From contig CM049314.1 of assembly GCA_026874595.1 (NCBI GenBank), positions 4,376,229 to 4,440,228 of the forward strand: a stretch of DNA of 64,000 nucleotides, given 5' to 3'. The position numbers and the translations under genes are program-made. This DNA comes from Sipunculus nudus (taxonomy: Eukaryota; Annelida; Sipuncula; Golfingiida; Sipunculidae). Of the stretch, positions 57,186 through 64,000 are shown one piece after another; within the stretch, counting starts at the first letter, position 1, and the number at the start of each line of letters is the position of its first letter. The notes beneath the pieces are model-generated. The model had not been told where the DNA came from, ran no database searches, and saw nothing but the letters and a program-made list of their open reading frames with translations.

Positions 57186-57393
57186 ATACATTTAGGTAGG
57201 AATATTATTACTGAGCAATCTCCTGAATCAATCAAACTTGACGCATCTGTCCACAAAACAAAAAAAAAACATTTTAATATTCTGGGCATTGGAAGCTAAG
57301 TTTAATGTCAATTCAATCATATATATACATATATATTTATATCTATATATACAGATGTTAGAGATACCCTCCGGTGTAAAGTACTCAATATGG

Positions 57394-57442
<49 letters not shown>

Positions 57443-57585
57443 TCATACATTTAGGTAGGAATATTATAACTGACCAATCTCCTGAATCAATTAAACTTGA
57501 CGCATCTGTCCACAAAACAAAAAAAAAACATTTTTATATTCTGGTCATCGGAAGCTAAAGTTTAATATCAATTTAATCATGTACT
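57186..57585. repeat. Direct duplication of about 137 bp around an AT microsatellite
   Basis: A block starting ATACATTTAGGTAGGAATAT occurs at 57,186-57,325 and again at 57,446-57,585, about 95% identical by eye, including a shared A10 tract. Between them is an (AT)n run at 57,395-57,434. Confidence 0.93.
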
Positions 57586-57955
57586 GTATCCAGGCATGGA
57601 AAAGGTTGAAAATGTTTTGTAAATTAAAATGAAATCTCAATTAAATTTTAGAAACATTAAAAAAAATATTTGAAGAAACTTTTTTTGTTTTATGGATGTT
57701 TCAGAGTATTTGAAAGTTGAATTAATACTAAACTGTTCCAATTTTGTACACAGTCGTTCGACGGGGTATCTTATTTAAACAAAGTTTTCGAAGGGTTGGA
57801 TGTCAAGACTGAAGCATCAACCGAGGTCATCCTATTAAACCAAGACTATGTCCGTGATGACACGTGACCAATATGGCGGAGTAGGACGGGACATGAGTGG
57901 GCTCCGAAAGAAAATATAAGTTATATAGTAGTGCATACGAAAGAAAAACACAGAA

Positions 57956-58816
57956 ATGCCACCAAAGCAACAAAGAAAACCCAGAGGTGAGACAAAACAA
58001 AGTGAGAGTGAAATAATAGAGTCTATTGAGACATATTTGTTGCATGAACCGGGGGAAACACAAACAGGTAGCCAGGCCGGGGCACCTGTGACTGAGGTGG
58101 GTCAAGCAGATATCGCGGCACTGGAGAAAAGGCTCACGGACTTAATCAGTGGCGCTGTGAAAAACATAAAGGCTGCAAATAAAGAAGAATGTGATAAATT
58201 AAAGAGAGAACTAAGTGAACAGTTTCAAACAGTTACTGGTGACCTTAAGGCCAGTCTGGAATATACACAACAACAAGTGAAAGAATTGAGTGATGGCAAA
58301 GCGAGACTGGAACAAAAAGTGGAGGAGCTAGAGAATAAACTGTCAGAGAAGGAGAACGAGCTGGCAAATTTCAAAAAGGAGGTGAGCGAAAAGATAAACA
58401 TGATAGAAAGACATAGTCGAGAGTACAATGTAAGGCTGAAAGGGATAACGGAAGAAAAGGGTGAGAACCCGCGCCAAAAGGCTATTCAAATGCTGGAAGA
58501 AAACGGGGCAGGGAGAGCAGATACATTAAATGAAAAAATAGAGATAGCGCATAGGACAGGTCAAAGGAAAGACAACTTAGACAGACAAATAATAGTGAGA
58601 TTTTACAGTCGGGAAGACAGACAGGAGGTGCTTACTAAAACGAAAAGAAGGGGGCCAGAGGGCAAAACTCTAGTTGTGGAGGACTTGACCAAGATGGACC
58701 TTGCATTGAAAAAACGAGCCCTTCCGCAGATGAACCGGGCACATAACGAAGGTAAAAAGGTGAGATTCGTACCTGGCAAGCTTGTGGTGGACGGAAAGCA
58801 AGTGGAAATTATATAA
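57956..58816 (+). CDS. LINE ORF1 protein (L1 ORF1p-like), 286 residues
   Basis: The protein begins MPPKQQRKPRGETKQ, basic and disordered. A long heptad coiled coil follows at about residues 50-145, rich in Glu, Lys and Leu. Then comes an RRM-like part (about 150-215; HSREYNVRLKGI) and a C-terminal domain (about 215-286) with IIVRFYSREDRQEVL, LVVEDLTKMDL and KLVVDGKQVEI. This is the layout of L1-type ORF1p, a trimeric nucleic-acid chaperone that coats the element RNA. The frame is uninterrupted. The ATG at 57,956 is the first in frame and lies about 100 bases from the element start. It is unlike its neighbours in being relatively G-rich on the coding strand. Confidence 0.85.
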   Translation: MPPKQQRKPRGETKQSESEIIESIETYLLHEPGETQTGSQAGAPVTEVGQADIAALEKRLTDLISGAVKNIKAANKEECDKLKRELSEQFQTVTGDLKASLEYTQQQVKELSDGKARLEQKVEELENKLSEKENELANFKKEVSEKINMIERHSREYNVRLKGITEEKGENPRQKAIQMLEENGAGRADTLNEKIEIAHRTGQRKDNLDRQIIVRFYSREDRQEVLTKTKRRGPEGKTLVVEDLTKMDLALKKRALPQMNRAHNEGKKVRFVPGKLVVDGKQVEII

Positions 58817-60816
58817 TAAGAACTCGGGTATCGTTAGGTGCAGAACCGGCGAGGCATGAAAAGGGACCATAAACTTACGCTGCTTACTATAATCTTACGC
58901 TGAACTTCTATAAATAGCTTACGCGAGGCCAATGACCAATGGAACAAAGGGATCGACTTCATTCACGTGTGAACATGAATGAAAGTGCGTCTATTTTTGG
59001 ACTCTCATAGCGCCATCTATAGGGGAACAGTGAAATAAAAGTGGTATGCCAAAAAGGATAAGAAAGACTACTGTTTTGGATAGGAAAGACTGTAAATAAA
59101 AATTGGAACTTGTTGGAACTGTGTGATGCTGTTTCTTCACTCTTTTGTCTGATTGGTTAGCTTTATTGTAGTTATGTTTTATTTTGGAGGCTGGTCAATT
59201 TGGAGAAATCCTACAGAAAAGTACAAGTAAGTTCTGCAAATAGAATTAAACCAAACTGAGCATGTTACATTGGCATTATCCCCCTCAGTGTTTTCTATTT
59301 AGTGCCACTACCAGTGCTTTATAGTATGTTTTAGTAGCCAGTATGGAGAGGTCCGCGGAGCATGCATGTGGTACAATGATTTTAAACTACGAGCTTTACG
59401 AAATCGATTCAGAGTTATGACTAAACTTCTTGCTCGGTAATTTTTGTAAACAAGAGCAAAAATTAATAATAATATTAATAAATTATAGAATATGTTGGAT
59501 TTTTTAAATCTACTTTCATAATATTGGACAACTAGAGAAGCAAGTAGTCATATTACTATTTATTAGGCTCTGTAAAAGGAGAGAGCACAGAACTTATTAT
59601 TGTAGATGTCTTATCAATCCAAGTTAACAAGTTTTTGTAGTTTTTAGTAAAGTAAATAAGTAAACAACTCGCAGGTAGTTATCAGTTCATGAACAAAATA
59701 TTAAAAGTTCAAATATTTACAAAGGATTTCTCCGGGTCAAAATAGTCAATTGAGCTTATAAATTATAAAACAAATTTATAATATGGAATTTTTTAAGATT
59801 CAAGTATGGGTTTCTTTTTTTCCGTATTTTGAGTATGTGTTTATATTACCAGTAAGCAATTGTATATATATATTCCTTTAAGCTTTTTATAACAAAACTC
59901 TGTAATCTACTGCACACCATGGATGAATATGATATTTCACATATGCAGGGAAGCCAGTGGTACACTAGTTTTGAATACTTGTAAAGAATAACACAAAAAA
60001 CTAATTGTCATTTCTAAACCTTATAAAGGAGCTGGAATGTAACATATTTATTTTACATGTTGTTAAAGCAGGTATATTTGGACACTCCTAAGATTCAATG
60101 ATTCATATCATAACATTATAATTTTATTACTTTACTCTTATGTAATATAGCATATTGTTGACAAAAAACTAAAAGGAACCCCAGTAATTAGTATTTGACA
60201 TTCCCAAAATAAAAAACCTAGCAACATTTCTGTATATTAATGTAGATTATTATTCACTATTCAATTTTATAGTCACAAGCCTTTCTTAAGATTGGGTAAA
60301 TTGGTATGTTTTTTGTGTGATACTATAATTAATATATACCAGGAGTATGTATCAGTAATTAGAAAGCTATGGTATTCAAATTTTTTTCTTCATCACTTTA
60401 TCTGTAATTGTATTAATAAAGAGTGGTAGGGTGAACAGAATAACTATATAAATCAGGAAAATGGAGCACCATTTATGTATATTGGTCATTAGATTACATC
60501 AGATCGTATATTATGATGAAGCAACTGCACTTACACATATTATTGTAAGAACTTATTTTTGGATGGATATTGATATAATGGAAATAGGTGTAGTTACTAT
60601 ATTAATGTTTTTGTGTTGTTCTTGTGAAAAGGGTACTTCAAAAATTCAAGTAAGGTACAGATGTCTGTATGACATAAGAAGCTGTTTAAAAATTTATGAT
60701 ATAAACTATGAGCAAAATGCTAATATAACATTGGTAATTTATTTAAGAAAGTGGTATACTTTCATAGATAACATTTATATTGTGATTATAAATTATAATT
60801 GTTCAAGAAATATCTC
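58817..60816. other. AT-rich spacer between LINE ORF1 and ORF2
   Basis: Two kilobases with no recognisable protein. AATAAA motifs occur near 59,033 and 59,095. The reading frame at 60,461-60,832 has no family match by eye and overlaps the ORF2 start. L1-type elements usually have a much shorter spacer. Confidence 0.5.
59009..59024 (-). promoter_or_regulatory. Partial CTCF-like motif
   Basis: The minus strand reads CCTATAGATGGCGCT, which fits 13 of 15 positions of the core consensus CCASYAGRKGGCRSY. The match could be chance. Confidence 0.25.
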
Positions 60817-61934
60817 ATGGCATCACAACTAAAAATATTAAGCATGAATGTAAGAGGCATGAGAAATGTCAACAAGAGAAGAGCCATTTTTAGTTGGTCC
60901 CGAAAACATGAAGCTGATATAGTTTTACTACAGGAAACATACAGCACAGAAAAGGATCATTACCTGTGGAAAAATGAATGGGGAGGGAAAGTCATTATGA
61001 GCCATGGTACAAACCATAGTAGAGGAGTGGCTTGTTTATTGTCTAATAAGTTCCAATATAATATTATTGAAACATTAAAGGATGATGATGGAAGATTAAT
61101 TATAATTAAATTAGAAATATGTGATACTTCATTTATATTCATAAATATATATTCTCCAAATATAGAGAGATCACAAATATTGTTTTATAAAAAAAAATAT
61201 ATGAACAAATTTTAAAAATGCAAGTGACACAAGATGATAATGTTATATTGGGAGGGGACTGGAACTGTGGATAGATAAAAAAGGGGGACAAATGGTGCTG
61301 AAAACAAAAGTTATTAAAGAAATCATGAAGATAAAAACATTATTAAATGTAAAAGATACATGGAGAATAAAATATCCAGAAAAAGAACAATACACGTGGC
61401 GACAGAAGTAAAAAAAACAATATAGTAGAATAGACTATTTTCTCATTACCAGTCATTTACAAGATTATGTCCTAGATGTTAATATTATTCCGTCATTTAA
61501 GTCGGATCATTCAGGAATAACTTTTACACTTAAGAAACCTTCAGAGGATATTAGAGGGAAGGGCTATTGGAAATTTAATAATCAACTTTTAGAGGATAAT
61601 AAATTTATTGTTTTTATGAACAAACAGATAGATGAATGGCTAAAAGAAAAAGATGAATTTAATCCTAACAGTTTTTGGGAGTTAATAAAGTACAGAATTA
61701 GAAGAAAAACCATTTATTTTTCTAAATGTAAAAATAAAGATACTAAAGAGAGGGAATTGGTTCTTATTGGTGAACTTCAAGCTTTGGAAGACCAAGAAGT
61801 TGAAAGGGAATAGTATGAATTATTATATCAAGAATTACAAGAGCTTTATGATAAAAAAAGTACAGGGAATTGTTACAAGAGCTAAAATAAGATGGGTCGA
61901 GTACGGTGAAAAAAGTACAAAATACTTTTATAAT
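60817..61934 (+). pseudogene. LINE ORF2 fragment: APE-type endonuclease, frameshifted, no RT
   Basis: From ATG at 60,817 the endonuclease motifs appear in order: LSMNVRGM (Asn), LLQETY (Glu), INIYSPN, then after a frameshift near 61,205 ILGGDWN (Asp/Asn), then TWRQK, RIDYFL and SDHSGI. The linker GKGYWKFNNQLL follows, as in L1/Tx1-type ORF2 proteins, and then KIRWVEYGEKSTKYF just before the RT domain should begin. Stops or shifts occur near 61,205, 61,272, 61,410 and 61,811. Similarity ends at about 61,934 and the reverse transcriptase is absent. An intact ORF2 nicks target DNA and copies the element RNA; this copy cannot. Confidence 0.85.
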
Positions 61935-61957
61935 GGGGTACCTTTATACTTCGTCTC

Positions 61958-61972
61958 CCACCAGATGGCGCT
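61958..61972 (+). promoter_or_regulatory. CTCF-like motif between the LINE and the THAP gene
   Basis: CCACCAGATGGCGCT matches all 15 positions of the conserved bilaterian CTCF core CCASYAGRKGGCRSY. It lies 24 bases after the end of LINE similarity and about 150 bases before the THAP start codon. Confidence 0.45.
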
Positions 61973-62039
61973 CATAAGCAAAAGCGGTAAAATATTACCG
62001 TAAATATGCGTACGGTTTCTTGGCGAATGTAAACAAATC

Positions 62040-62119
62040 AGACGACAGCTGATCCGCGCTTCCGGGAGTCGATCTGTCCTCCGTCAACTCTAGGAAAGTG
62101 TACTTTTAATACTATAATA
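62040..62119 (+). promoter_or_regulatory. Candidate promoter/5' UTR of the THAP gene
   Basis: A GC-richer patch with CGCTTCCGGGAG at 62,057-62,068 holds an ETS-type core (TTCCGG), typical of TATA-less housekeeping promoters. No TATA box is seen. The start codon follows at 62,120. Confidence 0.4.
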
Positions 62120-64000
62120 ATGACAGGAACAACATGTTCAGTGCCTGGGTGCAGGAATGTTGGGCGGCACCACTTTCCGTTAGGAAAACATCAAAAGAAG
62201 AGGCTCAGAAAATGGTTAAAAGCCATCAGGAGGCCGAGATGGCACCCATCCCATCATAGCGTCATTTGTTATGACCACTTCGCGGAGGAGGATTATGTAA
62301 CAAATACCACATATGGTAAGGATATGTAAACAGCCTTTTTGCAAGTAAATACATATGAGATTAAATTTAACAAATACATTATCGGGAAATGAAGAGTGAT
62401 TTTGATGTATATTGTTTTTCAATGAAACATGCCGGTGCGATCTGTCAGTATCAGGCGATGTGGGTTCATGTTTATATAAACAACCGATCGCATAGTAAAG
62501 ATCAGAAAAAAATCGGAAATTCTCGGAAATCTCGACAAATCTTCAAGATAATTTTCGGCAGACAAGAGGCAGTAATTATGTTGTCAGAAGAAATATTTTC
62601 TTAACTAGTGCAAAACATTAATCCTTGGTGACACTTTAAAAAAAAATGTTGTCATATCCATAAGATTTTTTCCCTCTAAAAATATTTTAGATTTCATAAA
62701 AATTATGTGCAAAAAAATATTTTGGTTGTGTTCAAGCACGCTTTTTGTAGATGTGTGATCCTGTTCCTTGGCATTAGATATATTTTTTTTATGGTAAGCA
62801 AAATCATAATATCAGAAAAAAAATTATAAGAACAATTATAAAATCCAGAACACTCCCAAGAAAAATATTATGAATTTATGAAAAAAAAAGTATATGTATT
62901 TATGAAGTTTAATATACAGTATTTTTTATAGGAACAAAACCACTTACTCACCTTCTCAAGGAAGATGCCGTCCCTCAAAAGTTTAGTTGGATTAAGCCTA
63001 AGAAGGACACCAAAGATATGAGGCAAGAGAGACGTGAAAGGAGGCAACAGCATCAAGCTACAGATGTGCTTAAGGTAAATCCTATGGCATATGTATTAGA
63101 GACAGTAGTTTATTTTGTGATTGTTGTTAAGTACTGTCGCCACATGAAATGACAACATGCAATTTATTTTAGGAATATATGGACATTGTGGTACTTATAA
63201 TTAACCACCTTTAAGCAATTTAAAAAGAATGATACTATTAATAAATTTAAAATTACAGTTTTGGTTTTTAAAACTGTAGGAGTTTGCAGTACATAAATTA
63301 TTATTCTTTTAATATTTTTATTTCGTACATCATAATTTCTCAACAGAGTTGAAAAAGGTTAAATGGTGATGTAATTGTTCAATTGGTTAGACTTTTCTTC
63401 TCATGCCCATTCATATATAACATTTCAATGTTTAATCTTTTTAAAATTATCTAGGTTTCAATAGCAACAGAGGAGACCATAGACCTGGATTTAGATGTTG
63501 GAGCCAACTGTGAGGTGCGGGATGAGAACAAGTTGTGGAGTGTTGACAATGATAAAAGTATGAATTGAAATGATAGTATTTATTTTGAATAATTTAATAT
63601 TGTCCAATATAAAACATATATTTATTAATAAATAGTTATGATCCACATTTAGTTTTATGAATATAACTATTTCATAAATTTTAAATGATAAAATATACAT
63701 TTAAATTTGAAAACAAACTATTTGATCATTCAAAGTAAACTGCCTTAATTAATGCAACATTTTATTCAGGTATATAATCTACTATATGAGTAGAGTACAA
63801 TAATTTAAGTATATATAATAGCAGCATAAAAAATAGCACAAAACCACTTGAAATTGCAGGCAGTTTTAATGGAGCATATGCATTTATAAATAAATACACA
63901 ATCTCTTATTTATCATACATGCTTAGTTTTGAACCTAACTGATTTAAGTGTTAGCCTAATTATTCACAGGTGACTTATTTCTGTTACAACACCAACTTGC
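62120..64000 (+). CDS. THAP zinc-finger protein, 5' part (3'-partial)
   Basis: Exons: 62120-62315, 62932-63074, 63455-63557, and probably 63970 to the window end. Exon 1 encodes a C2CH THAP finger: Cys6, Cys11, Cys50 and His53, with the conserved Pro20, Trp32 and Phe54. Exon 2 completes it with AVPQKF (residues 78-83), the AVPTIF box that closes THAP domains, followed by a charged stretch (RQERRERRQQHQ). Exon 3 is acidic (EETIDLDLDV). All borders are GT-AG with compatible phases. THAP domains bind DNA; members are transcription regulators or derive from P-element transposases, and nothing after residue 90 yet tells which. The start ATG is the first in frame. The promoter lies next to a truncated LINE. 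Confidence 0.85.

Larger units (their letters stand above)
53449..57852 (+). pseudogene. M13 (neprilysin/ECE-like) peptidase, N-terminal half, cut by a LINE
   Basis: Exons: 53449-53551 (FACGKWMDYNPVP), 53646-53729 (ending RRLYKSCIN), 54034-54233 (HPIFAVSL), 55139-55309 (GDLAMHPAYYG, then AYEIFIRDIAA), 57754-57852 (SFDGVSYLNKVF, then VILLNQDYV). These are the successive blocks of the M13 N-terminal domain: ACGxW with a Pro-rich turn, YxSCxN, the P-x-F strand, L-x-x-x-YY, and the W/Y-x-NF helix. Phases are compatible and frames are open. After DYV the similarity stops and retrotransposon sequence starts; the frame then ends at a TGA at 57,865. The exon normally between the fourth and fifth exons is missing. 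It lies downstream of the C-terminal half, so the two are not one gene in normal order. Confidence 0.8.
57853..61934 (+). mobile_element. L1/Tx1-like non-LTR retrotransposon, 3'-truncated
   Basis: It comprises a short 5' leader, ORF1 (57,956-58,816), a 2-kb AT-rich spacer and a decayed ORF2 (60,817-61,934) with the endonuclease but no reverse transcriptase. The 5' boundary is placed where M13 exon similarity ends (57,850-57,856). The 3' boundary is where ORF2 similarity ends, after KSTKYFYN. No 3' UTR or poly(A) tail is present. ORF1 is intact while ORF2 has frameshifts, and the two differ in base composition, so two element copies may be juxtaposed here. Confidence 0.7.

Noticed and set aside
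44545-57852. The two M13 halves as one gene
   Set aside because: The C-terminal half lies upstream of the N-terminal half on the same strand, so they cannot be spliced in normal order.
60461-60832. 123-codon frame in the LINE spacer
   Set aside because: No recognisable domain; it runs into the ORF2 start in another frame and has AT-driven composition.

Overview
The window reads as animal nuclear DNA, AT-rich, with many short coding exons split by introns with GT-AG borders and large amounts of repeat DNA. A lophotrochozoan, most likely a mollusc and perhaps a bivalve, is my best guess. This rests on a repeat opening with GTCGTCC runs, several non-LTR element types and an invertebrate-style M1/M13 peptidase set. 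It is inference; no species-level evidence was available.

Region 1 (1-38,860, + strand) holds two tandem M1 zinc aminopeptidase (aminopeptidase N-like) genes. The first (921-15,288) enters the window already in progress and shows its last 17 coding exons. The second (20,050-38,860) is complete in 21 coding exons, 1,010 residues, starting with a type II membrane anchor. Sixteen of the 17 shared exons have identical lengths, so they are tandem duplicates. The first keeps GAMEN; the second has YAMEN. Their introns hold a 1.4-kb satellite of 27-bp units, a tRNA-derived SINE, a decayed LINE reverse transcriptase, inverted-repeat elements and microsatellites.

Region 2 (38,860-44,540) has no gene that I can support. 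It holds a 2-kb interspersed repeat with a 177-bp tandem core, two minisatellites and a 732-bp probable solo LTR with a 4-bp target duplication.

Region 3 (44,545-57,852) is a breaking-up cluster of M13 (neprilysin/ECE-like) peptidase sequences. It contains a + strand C-terminal half with two in-frame stops, an orphan last exon on the - strand, and a + strand N-terminal half. Homology of the last piece stops inside an exon where a non-LTR retrotransposon begins.

Region 4 (57,853-61,934) is an L1/Tx1-like LINE with an intact ORF1, a frameshifted ORF2 endonuclease and no reverse transcriptase. It is cut off about 185 bp upstream of region 5 (62,120-64,000), the 5' part of a THAP zinc-finger gene.

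Functionally, the M1 and M13 families are both membrane zinc ectopeptidases that in other animals act on the same small peptides. The window therefore looks like an ectopeptidase neighbourhood in which the M1 pair is intact and the M13 part is decaying. Exon borders were read by eye from splice motifs, phase and family similarity, without transcripts or database searches.
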